Part shown: in pieces, positions 35,647 to 44,823 of the stretch | Numbering within the stretch: position 1 is the first letter of the stretch | Layout: each line of letters begins with the position of its first letter | DNA from: Pseudomonas canadensis | GTDB taxonomy: Bacteria; Pseudomonadota; Gammaproteobacteria; Pseudomonadales; Pseudomonadaceae | Assembly: GCF_000503215.1 (NCBI RefSeq) | Contig: NZ_AYTD01000017.1 | Span: 248,001-312,000 of the forward strand | DNA: 64,000 nt | Reading direction: 5' to 3' | Program-made: the position numbers and the translations under genes | Notes under the pieces: model-generated | Told to the model about the DNA's origin: nothing | Seen by the model: the letters and a program-made list of their open reading frames with translations, nothing else | The model's database searches: none

Positions 35647-37017
35647 GTGACTCCACTGCACACACTCTGGCTGACAGAAACCGTGCGCCTGCGCGAAGAA
35701 CACGCCGGCCCGCTGGAAGACCTGGAAGCCAACCGCCTGGCCCGCACGGCCGGGGGCGACCTGCCGACACGTATCCAGCAGCGCGCCTTGCACCTGGCCG
35801 AACGCGATGGGCTCACAGCGGCCCTCACCCGCTGGCTGCAAGGTGCGCGTCTGGCGCTGGTGCTGCTGGCAATCGTCGCGGTCATCAGCGGCGCAGGCCT
35901 GGCGTTTGCTGCACTGGGCAACGGTCTAACGCCGGTGAATGTGTTCTGGGCCTTGGGCAGCCTGCTTGGCTTGAACCTGATCCTGCTGATCAGTTGGGCG
36001 TTCGGCCTGCTGTTTGCCGGCGAACACAGTGCCAGCCTGGGGCGACTATGGTTGTGGCTCAGCGAAAAATTCGCCCGTGATGCCAAAGCCGCCCAACTGG
36101 CGCCAGCACTGTTACTGCTACTGCAACGGCAGAAACTCAATCGCTGGGCCGTAGGGGCGCTGGTCAACAGTCTATGGTTGTTGGCGTTGCTCAGCGCCAT
36201 GGTGATTCTGCTCACGCTACTCGCTACCCGCCGCTACGGCTTCGTGTGGGAAACCACCATTCTCGGTGCCGACACCTTCGTCGCCGTCACCCAGGCCCTC
36301 GGCACCTTGCCTGCTCTGTTGGGCTTCAATGTGCCGACCGTCGAGATGATCCGCGCCAGCGGCGACTCCGCCCTGAATATCGAAAGCGCCCGCCAAGCCT
36401 GGGCCGCCTGGCTGGTCGGCGTGCTGCTGGTCTATGGCCTGCTGCCCCGCCTGATCCTCGCGTTGCTGTGCCTGTGGCGCTGGAAACGCGGGCGCGCCGC
36501 CCTGCGCCTGGACCTCAACCTGCCTGGCTACAGCCCATTGCGCGAGCGTCTGATGCCGAGCAGCGAACGCCTCGGGGTCAACGATGCCGCGCCCGAGCAG
36601 TTGCACCACGTCAGCGGCGGCGTCAGTGAACTGGAAAGCGACGGCGCCCTGCTGGTTGCCATCGAACTGGACGACCAACATCCCTGGCCGCCCAAACTGC
36701 CCGCCAGCGTGAAGAACGCCGGCATCCTCGACAGCCGCGAATCACGCCACAAACTGCTGGAGCAACTCTCGCGCTTCCCGCCCGCACGCCTGGCCGTCGC
36801 CTGCGACCCACGGCGCTCGCCGGATCGCGGCAGCCTGGCGCTGATCGCCGAACTCGCGCGCAGCGCCACCGCCACCCGCGTGTGGCTGCTGCAAGCGCCA
36901 CCCGGCCAGGCGCTGGACGCCGAACGCCTAGGCGACTGGCACGCCGCGTTGCAGCAACTGGAGTTACCTTTCGCCGACTGCGCGCCGTTGAACTGGCTGG
37001 AGACGGGTCATGACTAA
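35647..37017 (+). CDS. DUF2868 membrane protein
   Basis: A 456-residue protein of DUF2868. The first 65 residues are cytoplasmic-looking, then come about four membrane segments (near 72-95, 103-125, 168-195 and 258-282), followed by a soluble C-terminal part of about 170 residues. No catalytic motif is evident and the function is unknown. It begins with GTG. Its last 8 bp overlap the start of the following GTPase gene, so the two products are probably made together and may form a membrane-bound pair. Confidence 0.82.
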   Translation: MTPLHTLWLTETVRLREEHAGPLEDLEANRLARTAGGDLPTRIQQRALHLAERDGLTAALTRWLQGARLALVLLAIVAVISGAGLAFAALGNGLTPVNVFWALGSLLGLNLILLISWAFGLLFAGEHSASLGRLWLWLSEKFARDAKAAQLAPALLLLLQRQKLNRWAVGALVNSLWLLALLSAMVILLTLLATRRYGFVWETTILGADTFVAVTQALGTLPALLGFNVPTVEMIRASGDSALNIESARQAWAAWLVGVLLVYGLLPRLILALLCLWRWKRGRAALRLDLNLPGYSPLRERLMPSSERLGVNDAAPEQLHHVSGGVSELESDGALLVAIELDDQHPWPPKLPASVKNAGILDSRESRHKLLEQLSRFPPARLAVACDPRRSPDRGSLALIAELARSATATRVWLLQAPPGQALDAERLGDWHAALQQLELPFADCAPLNWLETGHD

Positions 37018-38377
37018 ACCGCTGAAACTCGCCGTGGTCGGCCACACCAATGTCGGCAAGACCTCGTTGCTGCGCACCCTCACGCGTGATGTTGGCTTCG
37101 GTGAAGTCTCCCATCGCCCCAGCACGACACGGCATGTGGAAGGCGCGCGCTTGTCGGTGGACGGCGAAGCCTTGCTGGAGCTGTACGACACACCCGGCCT
37201 GGAAGACGCCATCGCCCTGCTCGATTACCTGGAACGCCTGGATCGCCCCGGCGAACGCCTCGATGGGCCGGCCCGCCTGACGCGCTTCCTGGAAGGCAGC
37301 GAAGCCCGCCAGCGTTTCGAACAGGAAGCCAAGGTGCTGCGCCAACTGCTGGCCTCCGATGCCGGCTTGTATGTGATCGACGCCCGCGAGCCGGTGCTGG
37401 CCAAGTACCGCGACGAGCTACAAGTGCTGGCCAGTTGCGGCAAGCCGTTGCTGCCCGTGCTTAATTTCGTCAGCAGCAGCGACCACCGCGAGCCAGACTG
37501 GCGCGAAGCCCTGGCCCGCCTTGGCCTGCATGCGCTGGTGCGATTTGACAGCGTAGCGCCGCCGGAAGACGGCGAACGGCGCTTGTACGAAAGCCTCGCC
37601 CTGCTACTGGAAAGCGCGCGACCACAGTTGGAGCGCTTGATTCTTGACCAGGTGGCCCAGCGCCAGGCCCGCCAGCAAAGTGCTGCGCGACTGATCGCCG
37701 AACTGCTGATCGACTGCGCCGCCTGTCGCCGCAGTGTGGTCACTGAAGATGAGCAACAAGCCATCAGCGACCTGCGCAAAGCCGTGCGCCAGCGTGAACA
37801 AAAATGTGTGGAAGCCCTGCTCAAATTATTTGGCTTCCGCCCACAAGACGCCGCCGCCAGCGACTTGCCTTTGCTCAACGGGCGCTGGGGCGATGACCTG
37901 TTCAATCCGGAAACCCTCAAGCAACTCGGCGTGCGCGTCGGTGGCGGGATCGCCGCAGGCGCGGCAGCGGGTGCGGGCGTGGACCTGCTAGTCGGCGGCC
38001 TGACCTTGGGCGCCGCCGCCCTGGCCGGCGCGATTGCCGGTGGCGCCCTGCAGACTGCGCGCAGCTATGGCAGCCGGTTGCTGGGCAAAATCAAAGGCCA
38101 GCGCGAGCTGACCGTAGATGACAGCGTGCTGCGCCTGCTCGCCCTGCGTCAGCGCCAGCTGCTCAAGGCCCTGAACCTGCGCGGCCATGCGGCGATGCAC
38201 AGCATCAAGGTCGATACACCCCAGGACAAGACCTGGCGCGAAGGCAAGTTGCCGGACGCGCTGCACAAAGCCCGCGCCCACCCGCAATGGTCGTCCCTCA
38301 ACCCTCACGCCAGGCTCAGCCAGGCCGAGCGCCAGGAGCAGGTCGAAGCCCTGGCCGCTCGGCTTGATGAGACCTGA
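37010..38377 (+). CDS. Era-like GTPase with DUF3482 domain
   Basis: A 455-residue GTPase. The P-loop is GHTNVGKTS (11-19) and the switch II motif is YDTPG (59-63). Where the guanine-specificity NKxD motif should be, the sequence is LPVLNFVSS (about 148-156), so this motif is degenerate. The C-terminal DUF3482 region has a glycine/alanine-rich hydrophobic stretch (about 305-345, GGGIAAGAAAGAGVDLL...) that could insert into the membrane. It is coupled to the DUF2868 membrane protein by an 8-bp overlap. Its cellular role is not known. Confidence 0.85.
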   Translation: MTKPLKLAVVGHTNVGKTSLLRTLTRDVGFGEVSHRPSTTRHVEGARLSVDGEALLELYDTPGLEDAIALLDYLERLDRPGERLDGPARLTRFLEGSEARQRFEQEAKVLRQLLASDAGLYVIDAREPVLAKYRDELQVLASCGKPLLPVLNFVSSSDHREPDWREALARLGLHALVRFDSVAPPEDGERRLYESLALLLESARPQLERLILDQVAQRQARQQSAARLIAELLIDCAACRRSVVTEDEQQAISDLRKAVRQREQKCVEALLKLFGFRPQDAAASDLPLLNGRWGDDLFNPETLKQLGVRVGGGIAAGAAAGAGVDLLVGGLTLGAAALAGAIAGGALQTARSYGSRLLGKIKGQRELTVDDSVLRLLALRQRQLLKALNLRGHAAMHSIKVDTPQDKTWREGKLPDALHKARAHPQWSSLNPHARLSQAERQEQVEALAARLDET

Positions 38378-38382
38378 CCGAG

Positions 38383-38922
38383 TTACTGCACAAACCACCC
38401 AAACGCCAGGAAAGCCGTACATAGCGAGCGAATCAGTTCTTTATCGGCTTTATCGACTACCCCATTGCGGTCGATGTCGCTATTGGTGAACGACTCCAAC
38501 ACGCCATCACTGTCGCCGTCATAAGCAGCCGCTTGGTAAACCAGCGACGACTTGCACCTAGACGTCGTGCGCTCATGGAAGTCGAGCTTGATCGCGTTGG
38601 GCATTCCGGTTTTACCGAAGTGATCGACGTACATCGTCAACGTACGCTGCCAATGGCTGCGCTGATTGAACCAGCCCAGTTTCAAGAAACTGTCGGCAAA
38701 ACTATCAACCCGCTCTGTATCCAGCACACGTGGCCGGCTGACGGGGTTCAGGTCCTCCGCCCACTGTAGATCGACACGGCCATCGGCACTCATGTCCACC
38801 GCGAAGATCTCGTGAACCAGTTCATCCGGGCAACCTGCCTGATGCTCATAAAAATGCAGGATGACCGTATCGGCGCGGCCATTACCACTCATGTCCTGGG
38901 CAGTGGCTTTCAAGTAACGCAT
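38383..38922 (-). CDS. Internally duplicated protein with calcium-loop-like motifs
   Basis: A 179-residue protein I do not recognise. Four EF-hand- or dockerin-like loops are visible: DMSGNGRAD (10-18), DMSADGRVD (43-51), DGDSDGVLE (135-143) and DIDRNGVVDKAD (149-160). The two halves are repeats: HFYE...C...LVHEIFAVDMSADG aligns with DFHE...C...LVYQAAAYDGDSDG, and each half ends with the same kind of segment, FLKLGWFNQ (79-87) and FLAFGWFVQ (171-179). No signal peptide is present. It stands alone, 5 bp from the convergent GTPase stop. Calcium binding is inferred only. Confidence 0.7.
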   Translation of the reverse strand: MRYLKATAQDMSGNGRADTVILHFYEHQAGCPDELVHEIFAVDMSADGRVDLQWAEDLNPVSRPRVLDTERVDSFADSFLKLGWFNQRSHWQRTLTMYVDHFGKTGMPNAIKLDFHERTTSRCKSSLVYQAAAYDGDSDGVLESFTNSDIDRNGVVDKADKELIRSLCTAFLAFGWFVQ

Positions 38923-39013
38923 CCGTGTTGCTCCTTAAGGTAAGAAGCAAACACCTTAATGACGCGATGCCCCCGCCTCCAGACGGCGAGTCTGCGTTGG
39001 GTGTAGGGCCTGT

Positions 39014-39568
39014 CTACGCAACCAGTAGCCGCGCAGCCTTTGCCTTGAGTATCTGCAGGTCAAGTACCGGCACATGCCTCTGCTTGGCCTGCTCATCCCA
39101 ATGACGCATGCGCAAACTCACGGCGCACAGCGGGCCCTGCGCAAACGCCTGAGCCTCCTCGGCACTCATCACCCCACCCTGATACGCCAAGGTGCGGCGG
39201 CTGGCTTCGCTCAGGCACGCGTAATAGTCCGGCTGGCTGAAGGTCAGGTAGCGCTTGGCCTGCACGTGATACTCCACCAACGTGGCCATGCGCTCGCTGA
39301 ACCCTGCGCGACGCAGATAGTCGGCCCCCAGCCGTTCATGGCTGACCACGCCATAACCCCCCATGTTTTCCTCGCCCTGGCCGCAGAGATGCCCGATGTC
39401 GTGGAAAAACGCCGCCAGCACCACTTCATCATCAAAGCCTTCGGCCATGGCGAGTTGCGCGGCCTGGGACATGTGCTCGATCTGCGACACCGGCTCGCCG
39501 ATGTAATCCGCCGTGCCGTGCTGCTCATACAAGCCGAAGACCTCGGCGATGATCTGTTCCGGGTTCAT
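39014..39568 (-). CDS. PhnZ-like HD-domain di-iron oxygenase (phosphonate catabolism)
   Basis: A 184-residue HD protein of the group associated with phosphonate degradation. All residues known to matter in PhnZ are present with a constant small offset: H32, H56, D57, H77, H101 and D158 for the two irons, K105 and R155 for the phosphonate, and Y22 and E25 for the gating pair. PhnZ oxidatively cleaves 2-amino-1-hydroxyethylphosphonate to glycine and phosphate. The start at 39568 is coupled to the stop of the FAD oxidoreductase gene. A longer frame upstream is only overlap into that gene. Confidence 0.85.
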   Translation of the reverse strand: MNPEQIIAEVFGLYEQHGTADYIGEPVSQIEHMSQAAQLAMAEGFDDEVVLAAFFHDIGHLCGQGEENMGGYGVVSHERLGADYLRRAGFSERMATLVEYHVQAKRYLTFSQPDYYACLSEASRRTLAYQGGVMSAEEAQAFAQGPLCAVSLRMRHWDEQAKQRHVPVLDLQILKAKAARLLVA

Positions 39569-40701
39569 CACGCAACTCCCCACAAGGTACTGATATTGCG
39601 CTCGGCCATCGCCGGCCCCACGCTCATGCCCACGCCCGTGTGCATCAACGCGGCGCTCACTCCCGGCGCCACGCGCAGGAATGAAAACGGCCCCGGCCCC
39701 CGCGAGCCGTACACACCCTGCCAACGCTCCACCACCTGGATTTTGCAGCCCAAGGTCTGCTCAGCCAGTTCGATCATCCAGTCATCCACCTGCTCAGCGT
39801 TGAAGGGCGACGCGTCGCTGCCGTAGTCATGGGAATCACCGATGATCAATTCGCCATGGGGCGTCGGGCTGATCAGCAGGTGAATGCCGTGTTCGTGCAG
39901 GTGCGGAGCATCGCGCAGGATTTGCGCCTGCACCGGCACCGCTTCCGGCAGGTCGGCGAAAGCGCCGTAGTGCACGCAGCTCAAGCCGGTGAGCAACGCG
40001 TGTTGCAGGTTCAGGTTGACGGCGGGCCGGGCACGTAACATTTGCAGGCGGCAGATACTCGGATTGAGTTCGGCCATCGCTTCGGCCAGCACGGTCTGGT
40101 AGTCGTGGCCGGAGCACACAATGATCTGCTCGCCGCGAAAGCTGCCTGCCGTGCTGTGCAACTGGCCCGGTTCAACGTCACGCACCAAGGTTGAGAAATA
40201 AAACTCCACGTTCAGCTCTTGCGCCAGGTAGTTGATCAGCGCTGGGATCGCTTCACGGGAATACAGTTGCTGATCGTCCTTGCCGTGCAGCGCAGCGCGG
40301 TGATGGCAGAACTGGCCGCCATACAGGTCCTTCATCGCCGCGCCTTGCAGCAGTTCGACGTTGTAGCCGTGCTCTTGTGCACGCCCCTCACAGAAGGCTT
40401 CCAGCAAGTGTTCTTCCGCTTCGGTGCGGGCAAACAGGTACGCGCCGTTGCGCTTGAGTTGCAGCCCGGCGACTTGCGCCCAATGGCCCCAAATGTCACG
40501 GCTTTGCCGTGCCAGGTCAAGCATCGGCCCCGGCGGTTGCCCGGTGACCAGGGCCTGGCCGAAGTTGCGCACCGAGGCGCCCAGTGGCGTGGCGCTGCGT
40601 TCGAACACCTTGACCTTGAGCCCGCGTTTGGCGGCGGCAAAGGCGTGGGACAGGCCGAGGATGCCGGCGCCGATAATCAGTAGATCACTGTGCTTCGTCA
40701 T
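39568..40701 (-). CDS. FAD-dependent oxidoreductase of phosphonate clusters (TIGR03364 type)
   Basis: A 377-residue DAO-fold flavoenzyme with the dinucleotide motif LLIIGAGILGLSHAFAAAKRG (about 7-27). It resembles the glycine/sarcosine-oxidase-like enzymes found beside 2-aminoethylphosphonate genes; related enzymes have been reported to oxidise N-methylated aminoethylphosphonate. That activity is only inferred here. It overlaps the PhnZ-like gene by one base and lies downstream of the ABC importer genes, separated from them by a REPIN. Confidence 0.82.
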   Translation of the reverse strand: MTKHSDLLIIGAGILGLSHAFAAAKRGLKVKVFERSATPLGASVRNFGQALVTGQPPGPMLDLARQSRDIWGHWAQVAGLQLKRNGAYLFARTEAEEHLLEAFCEGRAQEHGYNVELLQGAAMKDLYGGQFCHHRAALHGKDDQQLYSREAIPALINYLAQELNVEFYFSTLVRDVEPGQLHSTAGSFRGEQIIVCSGHDYQTVLAEAMAELNPSICRLQMLRARPAVNLNLQHALLTGLSCVHYGAFADLPEAVPVQAQILRDAPHLHEHGIHLLISPTPHGELIIGDSHDYGSDASPFNAEQVDDWMIELAEQTLGCKIQVVERWQGVYGSRGPGPFSFLRVAPGVSAALMHTGVGMSVGPAMAERNISTLWGVA

Positions 40702-40717
40702 GGATTTCGCAGCCCTC

Positions 40718-40817
40718 TGTAGGAGCGAGCTTGCTCGCGAAGAGCGTCAACGATGACGCAGCGCTTCTGGTTGCTCGCGTCGCCTATTCGTTCTTCGCGA
40801 GCAAGCTCGCTCCTACA
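40718..40817. repeat. REPIN, tgtaggagcgagcttgctcgcgaa type
   Basis: Perfect arms (tgtaggagcgagcttgctcg from 40718, complement ending 40817) with a centre of about 45 bp. Unusually for this window it lies inside a run of same-strand genes, between the importer's binding-protein gene and the catabolic FAD oxidoreductase gene. Confidence 0.9.
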
Positions 40818-40830
40818 GGTAGAGGTAAAA

Positions 40831-41844
40831 TTATTGTTTTTCCGACTTGCCGTCATAGCGCTTGCGCCATTCGGTCAAAATGCTGTCACGGTTCTTCGAG
40901 GCCCACGCGAAGTCGTTCTTGATCAGGCGTTGTTCATAGTCGGCTGGCAATTCGGTCTGCGGCTTGGCAATGCCAGGCTGAGCGAGGACGGCGAAGTTGT
41001 CCTTGTACAGGTCCATGGCAGCCGGGCTGGCGGAGAAATCCGCGAGCTTTTTCGCGGCGTCGGCGTTGTGGGTGCCTTTCATGACGGCAGTGGCTTCGAT
41101 GTCCCAGCCCAGGCCTTCTTTCGGCAAGATGATGTCCAGCGGCGCGCCCTGGCGTTTCAACTGCACGGCCGGGTATTCGAAGGAAATACCGATCGGGAAC
41201 TCACCCGAAGCCGCGAGCTTGCAAGGCTTGGAGCCGGAGTGAACGTACTGGCCGATGTTCTGGTGCAGATCGTCCATGTACTGCCAGCCTTGCTTCTCGC
41301 CGTAGGTCTGCAACCAAGCGCTGACGTCCAGGAAACCGGTGCCGGACGAGGCAGGGTTGGGCATGACGATCTTGCCCTTGTACTCAGGCTTGGTCAGGTC
41401 CTGCCAGCTCACCGGCTTGGTCAGGCCCTGCTTTTCGGCTTCGACGGTGTTGAAGCAAATCGTTGCGGCCCACACATCCATGCCGACCCAGGCCGGCGGG
41501 TTGGCGGCGTCGCGATAGTTCTTGCCGATCTTGTCCAGGTCCTTCGGCGCGTAGTTGTCCAGCATGCCCTGCTGATCGAGGATCGCCAGGCTGGAAGCGG
41601 CCAGGCCCCAGACTGCGTCGGCTTGCGGGCGGTCTTTCTCGGCCAGCAGCTTGGCGGTGATGATGCCGGTAGAGTCGCGCACCCATTTGATTTCGATATC
41701 AGGGTTGGCCTGTTCGAAGGCCTTTTTGTAGGTCTTCAACTGCTCGGCTTCGAGGGCCGTGTACACGGTCAACTCGGTCTTGGCGAAGGCATTCAGGCTG
41801 AATGCAGTCAGTACGGCAGCGACCAGCGCCAGGGGCTTGAACAC
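40831..41844 (-). CDS. 2-aminoethylphosphonate-type ABC transporter substrate-binding protein
   Basis: A 337-residue periplasmic binding protein with a signal peptide (about 1-21, ending NAFA). The fold is the iron/spermidine-like class used by the 2-aminoethylphosphonate importers. It starts with GTG, chosen because a perfect AAGGAGG lies six bases upstream. It follows the permease gene in the order ATPase, permease, binding protein. Substrate assignment depends on the neighbouring phosphonate genes. Confidence 0.85.
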   Translation of the reverse strand: MFKPLALVAAVLTAFSLNAFAKTELTVYTALEAEQLKTYKKAFEQANPDIEIKWVRDSTGIITAKLLAEKDRPQADAVWGLAASSLAILDQQGMLDNYAPKDLDKIGKNYRDAANPPAWVGMDVWAATICFNTVEAEKQGLTKPVSWQDLTKPEYKGKIVMPNPASSGTGFLDVSAWLQTYGEKQGWQYMDDLHQNIGQYVHSGSKPCKLAASGEFPIGISFEYPAVQLKRQGAPLDIILPKEGLGWDIEATAVMKGTHNADAAKKLADFSASPAAMDLYKDNFAVLAQPGIAKPQTELPADYEQRLIKNDFAWASKNRDSILTEWRKRYDGKSEKQ

Positions 41845-41866
41845 GGAGCACCTCCTTCAGGGATAT

Positions 41867-43573
41867 TTATTGGCCGGGTGCGCTCTGGCGCCAGGCTTGG
41901 GAGCGGCGCAACGCGCCACGTGAGGCCCACGCCAGCAACAGCGAGACGCCGGCTGAGGTGAACAGGATCAGGGTCGACATGGCCGCCGCGCCGCCCACGT
42001 TGCCGGCGTCGTCCATGTTCAACACGGCGACGGCGGCGAGGATGGTGTCGGGGCTGTAGAGAAAAATCGCGGCTGACACCGTGGTCATTGCCGACACAAA
42101 CAGGTAGCGCACGATGTCCAGCAACGCCGGCAGGCAGATCGGCACCGTCACTTTCAGGTAATGCCGGTACAGCGGTGCCTTGAGGGACAAGGCGGCGGCT
42201 TCGAACTCGGCGTCCAGTTGGCGCAGCGCCGTGGTGGCAGTCATCTGCGCGGTGGTCAGATAGTGAGCAACGGTGCACACCACCAGCAACGTCATGGTCC
42301 CGTAGAACACATGCAGCGGGTTTCCATTGAGGTTGAAAAAGAACACGTAGCCCAAGCCCAGCACCAAGCCCGGAACGGCCATCGGCACAAAGCTGAGCAT
42401 GCGCAGGGCCAGATTCAGCCCCTTCTGGCCCTTGGTCTTTTCCATCAGGTACGCGCCGGTGAAGATCAACACGCTGCCGATCAATGCGGTGCACAACGCC
42501 ATGGTCAGGCTGTTGCGATAGGCCAGCCAGCCACCGCCAGCCGTGTCTTCGAACTGGTAGTGGTTGAGCGATAGCGACAGGTTGTACGGCCAGAACTTCA
42601 CCAGCGACGAATACACCGCCATGCCGAACACCAGCAGTAACACGGCGCAGATCAGCAGCACGATGGCCAGGTAACATCCGTCCCTCATGCGTGATGGTGC
42701 TGGCTGAAACACTTGGGCACGGCCGCTCATGGAATCGCCATGACGGCGGCGCAGCCAGGCATCCACAGCAAAGCTGAACAGCGCCGGTAGCAGTAACACC
42801 ATGCCGATCAGCGCGCCGCGACCGAACTGTTGCTGGCCGACCACCGCCTTGTAGGCTTCCAGCGCCAACACCTGATAATCGCCGCCAACCACCACGGGCA
42901 CGCCGAAGTCGGTGATGGTCAGGGTGAACACCAGACAGAACGCGGCGAACACGGCCTGGCGCGTGGCCGGCCAGGTAATGCTGCGAAACGCCCGCGCCGG
43001 GCTGGCGCCCATGCTGGAGGCTGCATCGAACAGGCGCGCATCCGCCAGGGACAGCGCCGACAACAAAATCATCAAAGCGTGTGGGAAGGTGTAGATCACC
43101 TCACCCAGCACAATGCCCCAGAAGCCGTAGATATTGTCCGAGAGCAACCCGCGCAGCATGCCCTGGTTGCCGAACAAGTAGACCAGCGCAATGCCCGGCA
43201 ACATCGACGGCGCCATCAACGGCAGCAACGACATGCCACGCCAGATCGCCTTGCCGGGGATCAACGTGCGTTGCAGGGCGTAGGCAAACAGGTAGGCCAG
43301 CGGTACGACGATAGCCGCCACGCTGAGGGAAACTTTCAGGCTATTGCCCAGCAGCCAGTGGAAGTTGGCGCTGGTGATCAGTTCCTGTGCAGCCACCAGA
43401 CCACCGCCCTGCCCGGCTTCACTACTGAAACCGCGCCAGAAGATCGCCAGCAGCGGCATCAAGACAGCCAGGCCCAGCAGCAACAGCCACAGCAGTTTGC
43501 CGCCGACGATGAAAATTCGGTCACCGGTTTCGGCGCGGGACACCGGTCGTGGCAGCGTCATGACAGCGGCCAT
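41867..43573 (-). CDS. 2-aminoethylphosphonate-type ABC transporter fused permease
   Basis: A 568-residue inner-membrane permease with about twelve helices and two binding-protein-dependent transport domains fused head to tail, each with an EAA-like loop (ASSMGASPARAF in the first, AAALSLKAPLYRHY in the second). One chain replaces the usual permease pair, as in other iron/phosphonate-type importers. The ATG at 43573 is chosen over an upstream TTG; it lies one base after the ATPase stop. Confidence 0.87.
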   Translation of the reverse strand: MAAVMTLPRPVSRAETGDRIFIVGGKLLWLLLLGLAVLMPLLAIFWRGFSSEAGQGGGLVAAQELITSANFHWLLGNSLKVSLSVAAIVVPLAYLFAYALQRTLIPGKAIWRGMSLLPLMAPSMLPGIALVYLFGNQGMLRGLLSDNIYGFWGIVLGEVIYTFPHALMILLSALSLADARLFDAASSMGASPARAFRSITWPATRQAVFAAFCLVFTLTITDFGVPVVVGGDYQVLALEAYKAVVGQQQFGRGALIGMVLLLPALFSFAVDAWLRRRHGDSMSGRAQVFQPAPSRMRDGCYLAIVLLICAVLLLVFGMAVYSSLVKFWPYNLSLSLNHYQFEDTAGGGWLAYRNSLTMALCTALIGSVLIFTGAYLMEKTKGQKGLNLALRMLSFVPMAVPGLVLGLGYVFFFNLNGNPLHVFYGTMTLLVVCTVAHYLTTAQMTATTALRQLDAEFEAAALSLKAPLYRHYLKVTVPICLPALLDIVRYLFVSAMTTVSAAIFLYSPDTILAAVAVLNMDDAGNVGGAAAMSTLILFTSAGVSLLLAWASRGALRRSQAWRQSAPGQ

Positions 43574-43574
43574 C

Positions 43575-44639
43575 TCAGGCAAACACCTGCAGGCTGCGCG
43601 GCGGCAAGGCCACCCAGATGTCCTGGGCGCCCAGGCGCGGCATGGCTTCCGGGGCCAATTCAGCGAGCAGCGGATGACCGGGCAGTTGCTCCAGCTCGAA
43701 ACTCATGCGGCAACGGTTGCCGAGGAAAGTGATCTCGCGGACCTTGGCCGGAAACAGGTTTTCTTCATGCACCGGCGGGTTGACGCTGATCGCCTCAGGG
43801 CGGCAGAACAAGCGGCCTGACTTGGCCACACCGGCATCGTCGGCCAGGCGCATGTTCATCCCACCGACCTGGGCGTGACTGGCACTGTTGCGACTGAACG
43901 GCAACCAGTTGCCCTGGCCGACAAACTCCGCCACGAACGGCGTGGCCGGGCGGTCGTAGATCTCCTGGGGCGTGGCGTATTGCTCGACCTTGCCGTTGTT
44001 CATCACGGCGATGCGGTCGGCCATCAGCATGGCTTCGTCCTGGTTGTGGGTGACCATCAGCGTGGTGATGCCCAGGCGACGTTGCAGTTGGCGCAACTCG
44101 GTGCACAGATGCTCACGGACGCGGGCGTCGAGGGCCGACATTGGCTCGTCCAGCAACAACAGTGAAGGTGCAGGCGCCAGGGCTCGGGCCAGTGCGACGC
44201 GTTGTTGCTGTCCGCCGGAGAGTTGGCCGGGGTATTTCTTTTCGCTGCCGACCAGGCCGACCAATTCCAGCATCTGCCCGACACGCTTGCGCACTTCCTC
44301 GCGACCGCTGCCAGTGAGACCGTAGCCGATGTTCGCTTCGACGGTAAGGTTGGGGAAAAGCGCGTAGGACTGGAACAGAATGCCGTAGTCCCGTGCCTGG
44401 GGCGGCAGTAGGGAAACATCACGGCTGCCCAGGTACAGTTCGCCGCTGTCCTGGCGCTCCAGGCCAGCGATGCAACGCAGCAAGGTGGTCTTGCCGCAAC
44501 CGGACGGGCCCAGCAGGCACACCAGTTCGCCGGCGGCGACGTCCAGGGAGACGTTGTCCAGCGCGGTGAAGGCGCCGAAGCGTTTCTGGATACCGCGCAC
44601 TTTCATCGGCGCGCCGGGTTGGGTCAGGGCTGTGTTCAT
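43575..44639 (-). CDS. 2-aminoethylphosphonate-type ABC transporter ATP-binding protein
   Basis: A 354-residue importer ATPase: Walker A LLGPSGCGKTT, signature LSGGQQQRVALARAL, Walker B LLLLDEPMSALD, switch histidine in MVTHNQDEA, then a C-terminal TOBE-like domain. The ATG at 44639 has a gaggtg ribosome-binding site. It is the first gene of the uptake operon and directly abuts the permease. The phosphonate assignment comes from the cluster. Confidence 0.87.
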   Translation of the reverse strand: MNTALTQPGAPMKVRGIQKRFGAFTALDNVSLDVAAGELVCLLGPSGCGKTTLLRCIAGLERQDSGELYLGSRDVSLLPPQARDYGILFQSYALFPNLTVEANIGYGLTGSGREEVRKRVGQMLELVGLVGSEKKYPGQLSGGQQQRVALARALAPAPSLLLLDEPMSALDARVREHLCTELRQLQRRLGITTLMVTHNQDEAMLMADRIAVMNNGKVEQYATPQEIYDRPATPFVAEFVGQGNWLPFSRNSASHAQVGGMNMRLADDAGVAKSGRLFCRPEAISVNPPVHEENLFPAKVREITFLGNRCRMSFELEQLPGHPLLAELAPEAMPRLGAQDIWVALPPRSLQVFA

Positions 44640-44760
44640 GCAAGGCACCTCATCGAACTGATGAAGCCCATGCTAGGCAGGCATTGCGTCCCTCATGTGG
44701 CAGAAAGGCAAAACCCGGCGATAGTGGTATTGGTGGATTTGGGTAGGACGCGAACACCAT

Positions 44761-44806
44761 TGTGGTGAGCGGGCTTGCCCCGCGCGGGGCAAGCCCGCTC
44801 ACCACA
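44761..44806. repeat. 46-bp perfect palindrome of REP type
   Basis: Two REP arms of the tgtggtgagcgggcttgccc class abut head to head with no spacer, giving a perfect 23+23 inverted repeat. It lies between the LysR regulator gene and the ABC importer operon it probably controls, downstream of the regulator's stop. Confidence 0.92.
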
Positions 44807-44823
44807 GAGATCTTACTCGACCG

